64,000 nucleotides of DNA, from contig NZ_JAIOKB010000002.1 of NCBI RefSeq assembly GCF_019898765.1, positions 248,001 through 312,000 on the forward strand. The letters run 5' to 3'. Shown here one piece after another: positions 36,728 through 45,305 of the stretch. This stretch comes from Sphingomonas yunnanensis (GTDB taxonomy: Bacteria > Pseudomonadota > Alphaproteobacteria > Sphingomonadales > Sphingomonadaceae). The notes below the pieces were generated by a model, which did not search any database, was not told where the DNA came from, and saw nothing but the letters and a program-made list of their open reading frames with translations. The position numbers were made by a program, and so were the translations under genes. The stretch's first letter is position 1; each line of letters opens with the position of its first letter.

Positions 36728-37239
36728 GCGCGTGCCTCCGCGACCAGCCGCAGCGTCCGGTGCGGGCGCCACAGCGCCGTGACCGCCGCGGGCAGCGGCG
36801 TCGCGCCGCCGCGGTCGGCGAAGAGATAGGCCGCGAGCAGCACCGCGCCGTGGCGCAGCGCGGGCGGCAGCCCGGCCCAGTCGCCCGCGACGCCCGCGGT
36901 GAAGCGGATCTCGACGGGCGCGGCGGTGCGGACCCAGCCGGTGCCCTGCTCGTCGAGGTCGACCATCGCGGCGGCGGGCGCCTCGACGTGGCGCACCGGG
37001 CGCGCGGGCAACGGCTGCCACGCGGCGCGCGCGGGCAGCGCGGCGACCAGTTGGCGCGCGATCAGCACCTGGCCGAGGAACAGCTCGGCGGCGCCGAGCG
37101 CGGTCTCGACCAGCGCGAGCGCGAGCGCATCGTCGTCGGTGGCGGCGGCGCGCAGCTCGGCGCGCAGCGCGGCGAGCGCGGCGGCGCGATCGGCCTCGCC
37201 CAGCGCCACCGCACCGGGCGCGCCGCTGAGGATCGGCAT
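36724..37239 (-). CDS. GTA head-tail connector protein (gp6-like)
   Basis: A 171-residue protein with an N-terminal helical part (LALALVETALGAAELFLGQVL), a beta-rich middle (WQPLPARPVRHVEAP) and the ending ALRHGAVLLAAYLFADR with PAAVTALWRPHRTLRL, in line with phiE125 gp8-type head-tail connectors of GTAs. It joins portal to tail. The start ATG at 37239 is the first after a family A repeat. Confidence 0.8.
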   Translation of the reverse strand: MPILSGAPGAVALGEADRAAALAALRAELRAAATDDDALALALVETALGAAELFLGQVLIARQLVAALPARAAWQPLPARPVRHVEAPAAAMVDLDEQGTGWVRTAAPVEIRFTAGVAGDWAGLPPALRHGAVLLAAYLFADRGGATPLPAAVTALWRPHRTLRLVAEARA

Positions 37240-37284
37240 GACGGATCTCCTGATATGATGGGAGGCGAGGCGGACGCGGTTCTC

Positions 37285-37377
37285 AGATCCTCCCCGCTCG
37301 CGGAGAGGATCTGAGCCTGCCGAACTCGACCGTGCGGCCCCTCAAGGCGCCCCCTCCCCGCCGAGCGGGGAGGATTT
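37285..37377. repeat. Family A palindrome between capsid and connector genes
   Basis: GATCCTCCCCGCTCGCGGAG at the left and CCCCCTCCCCGCCGAGCGGG at the right. It is a shorter form with the middle part missing. Confidence 0.65.
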
Positions 37378-37383
37378 AGCCTC

Positions 37384-38388
37384 TCACTTCTCCACGAACT
37401 TCAGCAGCTTGATCGCATCGCTGTCGCTCACGCAGCCGGCCACGCGACGGGTCGCGTAGAAGGTGACGAAGGGCTTGTTGCTGTACGGGTCGCGCAGCAC
37501 CGCGGTGTCGCCGCGGTCGGCGATCAGATAGCCCAGCCGGAAATTGCCGAACGCGATCGAGGCGCTGCCCGCCGCCACGTCGGGCATGTCCTCCGCCTCC
37601 ACCACCGGATAGCCCAGCAGGGTCGCGGGCTGCGCCGCCGCCAGCCCGGGCTGCCACAGGAACTGGCCGTCGCGCGTCTTGACCTTGCGCACCTGCGCGG
37701 CGGTGGCGGCGTTCATCACGAAGCACGCGCCCTGGCGGTAGGGCGCGCGCAGCGCCTGGACGAGGTCGATCAGCCGCTCGCCGGGATCCCCCGCGAACGC
37801 CCCGGCCGCGCCGCTGGCGAGATATTGCAGCGTGCCGAACGCGCGCGCGCCGTCCGCCTCGGCGCTCGCCGGCGAGGTCAGGAAGCCGCGCGGCCGCCCC
37901 ACCCCGCTGCCGGTGACGAAGGCGGCGCCCTCCGCCTTGGCGAACTCGGTCGCGATCTCGGCGGCGAGCCACGCCTCGCTGTCGAACAGCGCGTCGTCGA
38001 GCATCGCCTGGCTCGCGCTGGGGTTGGCGTAGAGCTCGCCGCCGGGCGGGACCAGCTCGTGGAAGGTCGGCGTCGCGGTGACCGGGCGCGGGTCGGTCTC
38101 GCCGGCCCAGCCCGCGGGCGTGCCGCCGCTGGTGACCAGCTTGCGATAGCCCGCGCTGCCGACCTGGACCACGTTGGCGATGGCGCGGATCGGGCTGAGG
38201 CTGACGAGCTGCGCGTCGATCGTGCCGTCGAGCTGGGTCGGGATCGCCACCCCGCCCCCCTCGCCGGTGGTGCCGGTGAAGGCCTTGGTCTCCAGCGTCG
38301 CGCCGGTGCGGATATAGCGCGCGAAGGCGGCGTCGCCCTCCGGTCTCGCGCCCTCCAGCAGCGGGCGCGCGTCGACGGTGTCGGTCAT
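37384..38388 (-). CDS. GTA HK97-type major capsid protein (gp5-like)
   Basis: A 334-residue HK97-fold capsid protein. Seen: LETKAFTGTTGEGGGVAIPTQLDG, the E-loop and spine region (RKLVTSGGTPAGWAGETDPR, PTFHELVPPGGELYANPSASQAMLDD), RQGACFVMNAATAAQVRKVKT, and the P-domain end FYATRRVAGCVSDSDAIKLLKF. Only about 30 residues precede the mature-like region, so the N-terminal scaffold arm cut by the prohead protease is much shorter than in the Rhodobacter GTA. The protease gene is upstream but separated by ~475 bases of repeats. Confidence 0.95.
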   Translation of the reverse strand: MTDTVDARPLLEGARPEGDAAFARYIRTGATLETKAFTGTTGEGGGVAIPTQLDGTIDAQLVSLSPIRAIANVVQVGSAGYRKLVTSGGTPAGWAGETDPRPVTATPTFHELVPPGGELYANPSASQAMLDDALFDSEAWLAAEIATEFAKAEGAAFVTGSGVGRPRGFLTSPASAEADGARAFGTLQYLASGAAGAFAGDPGERLIDLVQALRAPYRQGACFVMNAATAAQVRKVKTRDGQFLWQPGLAAAQPATLLGYPVVEAEDMPDVAAGSASIAFGNFRLGYLIADRGDTAVLRDPYSNKPFVTFYATRRVAGCVSDSDAIKLLKFVEK

Positions 38389-38454
38389 GGTCGGTCTCCT
38401 TCTGGGTGAAGCTGTGGTGCGAGGCAGCGCCGGCCGCGCTCGCGTGGCGTACGG

Positions 38455-38862
38455 AGAAGAGACTCACGCGAAGGCGCGAAGCAGAAGGATTGTTCGCGCA
38501 GAGACGCGGAGACGCAGAGCGGGTTCGAGCGCGGCAGCGCTCCTGCCTCTCGCCGGCGTGATGCGACAGGACGACCGCCCGACGCGCGTCCGCTCCGCGT
38601 CTCTGCGCCTCTGCGCCTCTGCGCCTCTGCGCGAACATCGTGCTGGCGCTACGCGCCGGGGGCGCGATCCACGCGGGCGCTGGAGGCTCATCCATGTCGC
38701 TCGACCTGCCCCGTGCTCCTGCGAAAGCAGGAGCCTAGCGCCGCGGGGCCGAGGCTCGCGACCCTGGGATCCGGCGTGCGCCGGAGCACGACTCGGCCCG
38801 ATCCGGCGCCGAGCGCCCTCTCTCTGCCGCGCGTCCTCGCGTCCTCGCGTCTTCGCGTGAAC
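38455..38862. repeat. Mixed family C and B repeats between protease and capsid genes
   Basis: Family C units face each other: TTGTTCGCGCAGAGACGCGG at ~38490 and CTCTGCGCCTCTGCGCCTCT, a tandem, at ~38615. A family B-like pair (GCTCCTGCGAAAGCAGGAGC and CCGGCGTGCGCCGG) lies at 38710-38788, then a last CCTCGCGTCCTCGCGTCTTC run. No gene seen in this 475-base gap. Confidence 0.65.
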
Positions 38863-38863
38863 C

Positions 38864-39277
38864 TCATCCCGGCGGATCCGGGCGCGCGTCGGGAGCGGGC
38901 GGCTCCTCCCACCACTCGACCAGCGCGCCGGGCTGCATCGGCACCGCGACCAGGCTGAGCTCGACCAGGTCGGCCGCGACGATCGCGCGGTGCGCGCCCT
39001 GGCGCACGACTCGCGCGCGATACGCCACCGAGAAGCCCGGCAGCGCGCCGCTCTTCACCGCACGCGCCACCGCCGGATCGTCGACCCGCGCCGTGACGAG
39101 CAGCCCGCGCGCGTCGTCGTCGAGCCGCAGCAGCACCCCCGCCGGCGCGCCGCGATGCTGGCACAGCAGCGGCACGAGGCGCGGTCGCGCGCCGAACACG
39201 CCCTCGCGCAGCACGTCGCCGACGCGGTCGACGCGGTCCCACAGTGCGGCATAGCCGCCGCAGCGCAGGCCGCTCAC
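38864..39277 (-). CDS. GTA prohead protease (HK97 family, gp4-like)
   Basis: A 137-residue protein with the HK97 prohead protease pattern: GYAALWDRVDRVGDVLREGVFG at the start, LPLLCQHRGAPAG-like stretch (VPLLCQHRGAPAGVLL, with the catalytic His), and SGALPGFSVAYRARV with its Ser, then LVELSLVAVPMQPGA. It processes capsid during head assembly. The GTG at 39277, overlapping the preceding stop (GTGA), is chosen because the longer frame has no ATG close to the conserved start. Confidence 0.88.
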   Translation of the reverse strand: MSGLRCGGYAALWDRVDRVGDVLREGVFGARPRLVPLLCQHRGAPAGVLLRLDDDARGLLVTARVDDPAVARAVKSGALPGFSVAYRARVVRQGAHRAIVAADLVELSLVAVPMQPGALVEWWEEPPAPDARPDPPG

Positions 39278-39606
39278 TTGCCGTCCCCGCCGAGGTCGAC
39301 GCCGAGCCGCATCGCCAGCCCGAGCAGCAGCAGCGCGCCGAGCGTGCGCGTCACCCAGCCGAGCAGCGCGCGCCACGCCGAGCGCTTCGCCGCGCGCCAC
39401 GTCTGCAGCAGCTCGCGCAACGCGGCGACGTCGCCCGCCGCGCCCGCGTCGGCGAGCCCGAGCCGGGTGAGCGCGCGAGTCGCGCCCAGCTCGCCGGCCT
39501 GTTCCGCGACCGCGCGCAGCCCGGCCGGGTCGGCGCCCTCCGCCGCGAGCTGCGCGAGCAGCTGCGCCAGCACCGCGGCGGCGCCCGCGTCCCGCGGCGC
39601 GCTCAT
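39274..39606 (-). CDS. DUF6127-like GTA-associated membrane protein
   Basis: A 110-residue protein with a helical N-terminus (ELGATRALTRLGLADAGAAG then ALRELLQTWRAAKRSAWRALLG) and one C-terminal membrane segment (ALLLLGLAMRLGV). A protein of this kind lies between portal and protease in sphingomonad GTA clusters (from memory, DUF6127). Function unknown; a membrane anchor for assembly or release is possible. Overlaps both neighbours by 4 bases. Confidence 0.75.
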   Translation of the reverse strand: MSAPRDAGAAAVLAQLLAQLAAEGADPAGLRAVAEQAGELGATRALTRLGLADAGAAGDVAALRELLQTWRAAKRSAWRALLGWVTRTLGALLLLGLAMRLGVDLGGDGK

Positions 39607-40691
39607 CGCCAGTCCACCATCGCGCGCTTCTCCTCGGGCGAGAGGAAGTCCGCCGCCGCCGCCATCCGCCACAGCCGCTCGCGGTCCTCGGCCAGCGCGG
39701 GCACGCGGTCGAGGTCGACCCGCAGCGCCGCCTCGCCGCACCAGCGCGCCAGCCCCGCGGCGAGCCCGGTGAGGATCGCGTCGGCGAGCGGCAGCACGGT
39801 CAGCCGCCACAGCGCTCGGTTGGCCTCGGCGTAATTGGCGTGGGTCGAGTCGCCGGGCAGGCCGAGCAGCATCGGCGGCACGCCGAACGCCAAAGCGATC
39901 TCGCGCGCCGCCGCCGCCTTGGTGCCCGCGAAGTCCATATCGGCGGGGGTGAGGCTGAGCGGCTGCCACGTCAGCCCGCCCTCCAGCAGCAGCGGCCGAC
40001 CGGCGTTGCTCGCGCCGGCGAAGCCCGCGTCCATCTCGTCGCGCAGCCGGCGGAACTGGTCGGGCGACAGCGTCGCGCCGTCGCGCGCGTCATAGACCAG
40101 AGCGCCCGAGGGCCGCGCCGCATTGTCGAGCAGCGCCTTGCTCCACGCCGCCGCGGCATTGTGGATCGCCACCGCGGGCGCGGCGGCGCCGAGGCAGCCG
40201 AGGCCGTAATGGTCGTCGAGCGGGTGGAAGCGGCGCAGGTGGATCACCGCCTCGGGCGCGAGCCGGGTGGCGCGCGCGCCGACGCGGTAGAGGAAGGCGG
40301 CGGGCCAGCCGTCGGCGCCGAGCTCGACGCTGACGCGCTCGGGGCGCAGCGGGTAGAGCGCGGCGGGCGCGCCCTCGGCGTCGCGCAGCGGCTGGACGAA
40401 GGCGTTGCCGTGGAGCAGCAGCTGCGCCGCGACGGTCTCGAGCAGCGCGGGGGCGGCGACCAGCGCGCGCAGCGCGTCATCGTCGCCGGCGAGCGGCGCG
40501 CTGGCGACGCTCTCGGCGACGAGCCGCACCGCGCGCTGCGCGATGGCGTTGCCGAGATAGCCCGCGCGCACCTGCGCCTCATAGCCCTGCGGCCAGACGG
40601 CGGGCGGCGGCGGCGCGGCGATGCCCGACGCGCGCGCGAGCGGCGGCCGCGCCGCCGCGGAGGCGGGCGCGGTCTTGCGGAACCAGGCCAT
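39603..40691 (-). CDS. GTA portal protein (HK97 family, gp3-like)
   Basis: A 362-residue portal protein: YLGNAIAQRAVRLVAESVAS, LLLHGNAFVQPLRDAEG, VIHLRRFHPLDDHYGLGCL, WSKALLDNAARPSGALVY, and the conserved GVPPMLLGLPGDSTHANYAEANRALW. It forms the ring at one capsid vertex through which the terminase packs DNA. The ATG at 40691 with GGAG upstream sets the start (MAWFRKTAP). The 477 bases upstream hold repeats and no gene. Confidence 0.93.
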   Translation of the reverse strand: MAWFRKTAPASAAARPPLARASGIAAPPPPAVWPQGYEAQVRAGYLGNAIAQRAVRLVAESVASAPLAGDDDALRALVAAPALLETVAAQLLLHGNAFVQPLRDAEGAPAALYPLRPERVSVELGADGWPAAFLYRVGARATRLAPEAVIHLRRFHPLDDHYGLGCLGAAAPAVAIHNAAAAWSKALLDNAARPSGALVYDARDGATLSPDQFRRLRDEMDAGFAGASNAGRPLLLEGGLTWQPLSLTPADMDFAGTKAAAAREIALAFGVPPMLLGLPGDSTHANYAEANRALWRLTVLPLADAILTGLAAGLARWCGEAALRVDLDRVPALAEDRERLWRMAAAADFLSPEEKRAMVDWR

Positions 40692-40781
40692 GGAGGTCTC
40701 CTCGGATGGTGGTGTGTCGGTCGGCGACGGGCCGGCGGCGGTGACCGCAGCGGGCGGGTGGCACGGGGCGGCAGGCGTGAG

Positions 40782-40826
40782 GTGTTCGGCGCTCGGCACT
40801 CGGTGCTCGGTGCTCGGTGCTCGGCG
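40782..40826. repeat. GCTCGGT short tandem repeat
   Basis: Six or more 7-base units of the form (C/T)GCTCGG in direct order (CACTCGGTGCTCGGTGCTCG and neighbours). No protein is predicted from it on the operon strand. Confidence 0.7.
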
Positions 40827-40913
40827 ACGATGTCGGCGGGTAGGATCGCCTTGAAGCCGCGTTCCCTCCCCCGACCCGCATGGTGCGGCCATTTGACCCC
40901 GCCCCTACTCAAC

Positions 40914-41008
40914 CGTCATCCCCGCGAAGGCGGCGATCCAGACGCGTGGACCGTCGAGGGAGTCGCCACGTCAGCGTGTATGGATCCCTGCCTTCGCCGG
41001 GATGACGA
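40914..41008. repeat. Family B-like inverted pair
   Basis: CGTCATCCCCGCGAAGGCGG at the left and CCTTCGCCGGGATGACG at the right are terminal inverted units flanking ~50 bases (GATCCAGACGCG...GTATGGATCC). It is the typical dispersed pair of this genus type. Confidence 0.7.
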
Positions 41009-41168
41009 CGGAAGGCGCGGTGCTAGCGGTCTCAGACAAGCCACTGGCCGCGCGGCGCAGGTCCCGGCCTCGCCAAGATGACCTCAGGCGAGACCGGCAT
41101 TCTTCGCGTGGGCCGGCCCGCAGGTCAGCGGGTCGTGTCCCTGTCTCCCGGCCGCGCCGACGCCCCGC

Positions 41169-41579
41169 CTAGCGCCGCTCCAGCAGCGTCTCCACGCTGT
41201 CGTCGACGGTGCCGACCTTGCCCGGCTCGTGCCCCGCCTCTTTCTCCAGCGCGGCGCGGATCGCCTCGATCTGGCGGTCGGTCATATGCTCGATGCCGAT
41301 GAACTCGCCGCGTGCGCTGTCGAGCGCGCGGATGATCTCGTCGAGCTTGGCCTGCACCGCCGCGGCGTCGCGGTTCTGCGAGTTCTGGATCACGAACACC
41401 ATCAGGAAGGTCACCAGCGAGGTGCCGGTGTTGATGATCAGCTGCCACGTGTCGGACCAGGCGAAGATCGGCCCCGTGACCGCCCAGGCGAGGATCGAGG
41501 CCAGCGCCAGCGCGAAGGTCACCGGCTGACCCGAGGCGGAGGCGATCCGGGTCGCGAGCGCGGCGAAGAAGCGTTCCAT
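41169..41579 (-). CDS. Low-affinity iron permease family membrane protein
   Basis: A 136-residue protein with two membrane segments (FALALASILAWAVTGPIFAW and TGTSLVTFLMVFVIQNSQN), followed by a cytosolic helical tail (QAKLDEIIRALDSARGEFIG and IEHMTDRQIEAIRAALEKE). This matches the bacterial low-affinity iron permease family (Fe_perm). It sits between the large terminase and portal genes with gaps on both sides. It is not a usual GTA gene, so it is probably an insertion into the cluster. Transport of iron is a family label, not shown here. Confidence 0.8.
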   Translation of the reverse strand: MERFFAALATRIASASGQPVTFALALASILAWAVTGPIFAWSDTWQLIINTGTSLVTFLMVFVIQNSQNRDAAAVQAKLDEIIRALDSARGEFIGIEHMTDRQIEAIRAALEKEAGHEPGKVGTVDDSVETLLERR

Positions 41580-41655
41580 CGTCCGCGCATCCTGCCACCG
41601 CGCCGGGTGCGCGGCTTTAGCGTGGATCAATCGGGCCGTCGCGCCCCCGCGCCGC

Positions 41656-42963
41656 TCACAGCACGCGCACCCGCACCGCGCCGCCCTCGCCGAGCAGCAG
41701 CGCGGTGAGCGCCCAGACGCAGGCGTCGGCGCGATCGGGCGAGCGCCCCGGCCCCTCGTAGCCGCCGCCCGCGACCAGCCCGGCCAGCTCGTCCTCCAGC
41801 GCGGGGAAGGCGCGCGCGTGCCATACCCGTCCGGTCTCGTAGAGCGCCGCCACCGGCTCGGCGCGCGCCGCCTTGCCGCGCGTCGCATGCACCAGCCGCA
41901 GCGGCAGCGCGGCGTCGGCGGCGCGCAGCACCTGCGCCACCATCTCGCCGCCCTGGTTGGCCTCGGCGATGACTCGCTCGGCGGCGTGGCGCGCGGCGCA
42001 GGCGGCGACCGCGCGCGCCCAGCGCTCGGGGCTCGCGCCCGTCACGCTCGCGTCCTCGAGCACATAGCCACGGCCGTCGCGCCCGAGCCCGGCGGCGACG
42101 ATGCCGCAGGCGTCGCCGCCGCTGCCCGCGGGCGGGTCGACCCCGACCACCACGCGCACCAGCGCGGGCAGTGTCGCGGCGCGCTGGCGCTCGAGCAGCG
42201 CGCGCGGCCAGAGCGCCCCGGCGACGTCCTCGATCAGCTCGCCGTCGAGCTCCTGCCGCCCGAGCCGCGTCGCGCCATAATGCGCCTCGGCCGCGGCGAG
42301 GAAGGCGCGCGGCAGATGCGGGTTGTCGCGCGTGCGCCCGCGCGTCACCGCGGTGTCGGGCGCGGCGGCGAGCCGGCGCAGCAACGCGGTGGCGCGCGGC
42401 GTCGTCGTCACCAGCGCGCGCGGCGCCTCGCCGAGCCGCAGCCCCAGCATCAGATTGTCCCAGGCCGCGGCGTCGCGCCACTTGCCGAGCTTGTCGGCCC
42501 AGGCGAGATGGTGCTCGGGGCCGCGCAGCCCCTCGGGCGCGGCGGCGGAATAGACCTGCGCCACCGCGCCGCCGTCGAAGCGCAGCTCGCCCAGGCTCGG
42601 CCGCCACACCGCACCGCCCGCGTGCCGCGCCACCGCGAGCAGCCCGCTCGGCCCCTCCACCATCACGCGGCGCGCGTCCTCCGCGGTGGCACCGACCAGC
42701 GCGATCCGCGCCTCGGGCCGCGCGCGCGCCATCGCCGCGACCCACTCGGCGCCGGCGCGGGTCTTGCCGAAGCCGCGCCCGGCCTGGATCAGCCACACGC
42801 GCCAGTCGCCGCCGGGTGCGAGCTGCCCCGGATGCGCCCAGCTCGCCCAGTCGGCGACGAGTACGCGGCGGGTCGCCTCGTCGAGCTGCTCGACCACGGG
42901 TGCGGCCGCGGCGGGGGCGAGCCGGCGCAGCGCGCGCAGCGAGCGCGTGAGCGGCGCGGTCAT
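41656..42963 (-). CDS. GTA terminase large subunit (gp2-like)
   Basis: A 435-residue terminase. ATPase motif: WLIQAGRGFGKTRAGAEWVA (about residues 55-74), then RIALVGATAEDARRVMVEG. The Walker B-like region is HHLAWADKLGKW (LAWAD). The nuclease domain has VRVVVGVDPPAGSGGDACGI with the first catalytic Asp, and the ending GPGRSPDRADACVWALTALLL. It cuts and packages DNA; in GTAs it does so without sequence preference. The ATG at 42963 overlaps the small subunit stop (ATGA). Confidence 0.95.
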   Translation of the reverse strand: MTAPLTRSLRALRRLAPAAAAPVVEQLDEATRRVLVADWASWAHPGQLAPGGDWRVWLIQAGRGFGKTRAGAEWVAAMARARPEARIALVGATAEDARRVMVEGPSGLLAVARHAGGAVWRPSLGELRFDGGAVAQVYSAAAPEGLRGPEHHLAWADKLGKWRDAAAWDNLMLGLRLGEAPRALVTTTPRATALLRRLAAAPDTAVTRGRTRDNPHLPRAFLAAAEAHYGATRLGRQELDGELIEDVAGALWPRALLERQRAATLPALVRVVVGVDPPAGSGGDACGIVAAGLGRDGRGYVLEDASVTGASPERWARAVAACAARHAAERVIAEANQGGEMVAQVLRAADAALPLRLVHATRGKAARAEPVAALYETGRVWHARAFPALEDELAGLVAGGGYEGPGRSPDRADACVWALTALLLGEGGAVRVRVL

Positions 42964-44192
42964 GCCCACACCCGCGGGCGCGCGGCGGGCGTCGCACGCG
43001 GCGGCGACGCGCCGCCCGGGTAGAAGGGGCGACTCGCATCGACGCGGGTGCCGACCAGCCCCGGCCGACCGTCCGACCGCGCGGGACACGCCGCGTCGAC
43101 CGGTCGCGCGTCCCCGGCGCTCAGCAGCGCGGCGAGGACGGCAGCGGCGTCGGGCGGGTCGACGGCGAACCGCCCCCGCGCCGCCTCGGGCGCGCTCGGC
43201 CGCGCGAGCCACGCCGCTTCGCCCCGTGAGTGGATCGCGAAGGCGGACGTGACCGCCGACGCGGGCGGGCCGGCGTCAGGCGGACCGTCGTGGATCCCTC
43301 CGCGCCAACCGTCGGACGAAGGGTGTTCCCGCGCCCGCGGGAACCCAGAGCCACGTGGCGCCGCGACGTGCGGCGCTCGATCGTCCTGCTCTCCCGCGTT
43401 CGCGGGAGCACAGGGAGGAGGTCGCGAGAGTCCCGCCTCGATCCGGGTGGCAGCACCGAGGTCGATGGACGCCGCGGCGCCGACATCCGGGCCGGCGCCG
43501 GTGCCGGCCGCGTCCGGGTCGACGGGTGCGTCGGCGTCGACACCCGCGGCGGCGCTGGCGTCCGCCGCCGCGTCGCGCTCGAGCGCGTCGACCGCGGCGG
43601 CCACGGCGGCCGACACCGGGGTGCGGCGCGCGCCCGGCGTCGCGCCGGCGTAGAGCTGCAGCCGGCGCGCCAGCTCGGCGCCGAAGGGACCGAGCGCTGC
43701 CCGCCGGCCGCGCTGCGCGGGCGGCGCGACCGGCGCGCCGGCCGCGGCCGCGCGGTGGCGATCGAGCAGCGCCACCGCGGCGGCGAGGTCGAGCGGCGCC
43801 TCGTGCTCGAGCAACTGGCGCAGCGCCGCTGCCTCGAGCCGCTCGTAGCCGATCGCGAGTGCGTCGCGCCACGCCGCCGCGAAGCGCGCGCTGCGCCGTC
43901 GCAGCGCGTAGGCCGAGACCGGCGCGATCCCGACCGCGGCGGCGGCGCGCGCGGGACAGCCGAGCAGCGCGAGCTGGTCGAGGAAGCAGGCGCGGGTGGC
44001 AGCGTCGAGCGGCACCGCCGGCGCGGCGAGGTCCGGGGTCGCCGCGGCCGGGCGCGGGCCGGCGTGACCCTCGCCCGCCGCGGCCGACGCGCTCGCGGCG
44101 GCAGTGATGGCGGCGGGACCGCGGCCAGCCGCGCCGGGCGCCCTCGCCGCGCGCGCGCGCGCTCCCGCCCCGTCCGAGCGCTCGCCCCGCAT
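42960..44192 (-). CDS. GTA terminase small subunit-like protein with extended C-terminus (gp1-like)
   Basis: A 410-residue protein. Residues ~65-150 hold a helix-turn-helix region (FLDQLALLGCPARAAAAVGI, APVSAYALRRRSARFAAAWRDAL) as in TerS proteins that lie just before gp2 in sphingomonad GTAs. The remaining ~250 residues are Ala/Pro/Asp-rich and low in complexity. Part of this tail (near APANAGEQDDRAPHV and FPRAREHPSSDG) is the translation of a REP-like element at 43322-43412. The start is ATG 44192; an upstream ATG at 44315 adds 41 residues. TerS would recognise DNA and regulate the large subunit. Confidence 0.7.
   Translation of the reverse strand: MRGERSDGAGARARAARAPGAAGRGPAAITAAASASAAAGEGHAGPRPAAATPDLAAPAVPLDAATRACFLDQLALLGCPARAAAAVGIAPVSAYALRRRSARFAAAWRDALAIGYERLEAAALRQLLEHEAPLDLAAAVALLDRHRAAAAGAPVAPPAQRGRRAALGPFGAELARRLQLYAGATPGARRTPVSAAVAAAVDALERDAAADASAAAGVDADAPVDPDAAGTGAGPDVGAAASIDLGAATRIEAGLSRPPPCAPANAGEQDDRAPHVAAPRGSGFPRAREHPSSDGWRGGIHDGPPDAGPPASAVTSAFAIHSRGEAAWLARPSAPEAARGRFAVDPPDAAAVLAALLSAGDARPVDAACPARSDGRPGLVGTRVDASRPFYPGGASPPRATPAARPRVWA
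43322..43412. repeat. REP-like inverted pair inside the TerS-like gene
   Basis: TGTTCCCGCGCCCGCGGGAA and CTCCCGCGTTCGCGGGAGCA flank a ~50-base centre. The reading frame of the TerS-like gene passes through without a stop. Confidence 0.75.
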
Positions 44193-44321
44193 CGCCGATC
44201 TCCCGCTGAAACGCGAGCGGGCCGGCGCGGCGGGAGCCTCGCTCCCGAACCGCCCGGCCCGACTCACATCATCTCGATGTTCGTGTTCTGTACACAAACA
44301 GCGTCGCGCTGTCAAGCCCGC

Positions 44322-44594
44322 TCAGCGCGGCGCGCGCCCGGTGCCGGTGCTGAGCGCGAGCCGCCGGCCGCTGAGCGTGTCGACCAGCAGCGTGTCGCCG
44401 TCGCGCTCCACCGCGACGAAGCGGTCGGGCCCGGAGGCGGCAGGCAGCTCGCCGCGCCACACGACTCGGCCGTCGCGATCGAGGCAGACGAGGTTGCGCG
44501 CGCGCGCCTCGTCGCCCGCCGCCGCGGCGTAGAGCACCACGCGCCGGCCGCCCCCGATCGCGATGCTCCGCTCGACACGCGCGAGATCCGGCAT
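44322..44594 (-). CDS. Small beta-rich protein of unknown function
   Basis: A 90-residue protein (MPDLARVERSIAIGGGRRVV...LVCLDRDGRVVWRGELP...VERDGDTLLVDTLSG). The pattern of short strands and DG turns resembles one or two beta-propeller blades. A GAGAGGA site precedes the start. It lies upstream of the GTA operon on the same strand and ends in the opposite direction from the response regulator. No family recognised. Confidence 0.5.
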   Translation of the reverse strand: MPDLARVERSIAIGGGRRVVLYAAAAGDEARARNLVCLDRDGRVVWRGELPAASGPDRFVAVERDGDTLLVDTLSGRRLALSTGTGRAPR

Positions 44595-44740
44595 CGGCCG
44601 CTCTCCTCTCTGGGGAGGAAGATACGCGGCCGCGCCCCCGGCGGATGCGTGGAAACAGCGGCCCGCGACTGTCGCATGGCGGGACGGGCGCGGTACCGCC
44701 GCCGCCGGAACGATCGTCATCTTGATCTGGTTAAACCGCG

Positions 44741-45148
44741 ATGACGCTGTCCACCGAGCCTTATGCGCTGATCGTCGACGACGATGCCTTCATCCTGATG
44801 CAGGCACGCGACATCCTGGAGCATGCCGGCTTCCGCTGCCACGACGCCCTGGACGGCGAGGAGGCCATCGGTCTGCTGGAGCAGCGGCAGGCGGAGGTCA
44901 CGCTGCTCTTCTCCGACGTCGACTTGGGCCGCGGCATGAACGGCTTCGATCTGGCGCGGCATGTCGACCAGCACTGGCCCCACATCGAGATCGTGATCGC
45001 CAGCGGCCACGTCCTGCCCGAGCAGGACGATATGCCCGCGAAGGCGTCGTTCATCGCCAAGCCGTTCAGCGAGCGGATCGTCTTCGAGCATCTCGCCGAG
45101 CGACTGCCCGACGGGAAGAAGCCGGACCCGTTGAAGCGGGCCGTGTAG
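44741..45148 (+). CDS. Single-domain response regulator
   Basis: A 135-residue receiver domain: acidic pocket YALIVDDDAFI, phosphoacceptor Asp in LLFSDVDLGRGMNG (about residue 58), conserved switch serine in IVIASGH, and Lys in SFIAKPFSE. There is no output domain, so it acts through a partner, as stand-alone receivers do in motility, stress or phosphorelay circuits. It lies just outside the island at tRNA-Gly. Confidence 0.9.
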   Translation: MTLSTEPYALIVDDDAFILMQARDILEHAGFRCHDALDGEEAIGLLEQRQAEVTLLFSDVDLGRGMNGFDLARHVDQHWPHIEIVIASGHVLPEQDDMPAKASFIAKPFSERIVFEHLAERLPDGKKPDPLKRAV

Positions 45149-45305
45149 CGGGTCGGGGAGATCGTCTCGCGCTCACGGACCTGTCGCGCGACGTCTCCGC
45201 TGCCCTTGTCCGGGTCAGGCTTCGCGAGCGGCCCGTCCCGCCTGACGGTCAGATGAGCGCTCCATCAGAAGGCTCGGCGCCAAGCCTCTCGCCGCGGCAG
45301 CGCGG

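Noticed and set aside
40782..40826. A CRISPR-like or microsatellite-coded array
   Set aside because: Units are only 7 bases with no spacers, and no cas gene is present anywhere in the window.
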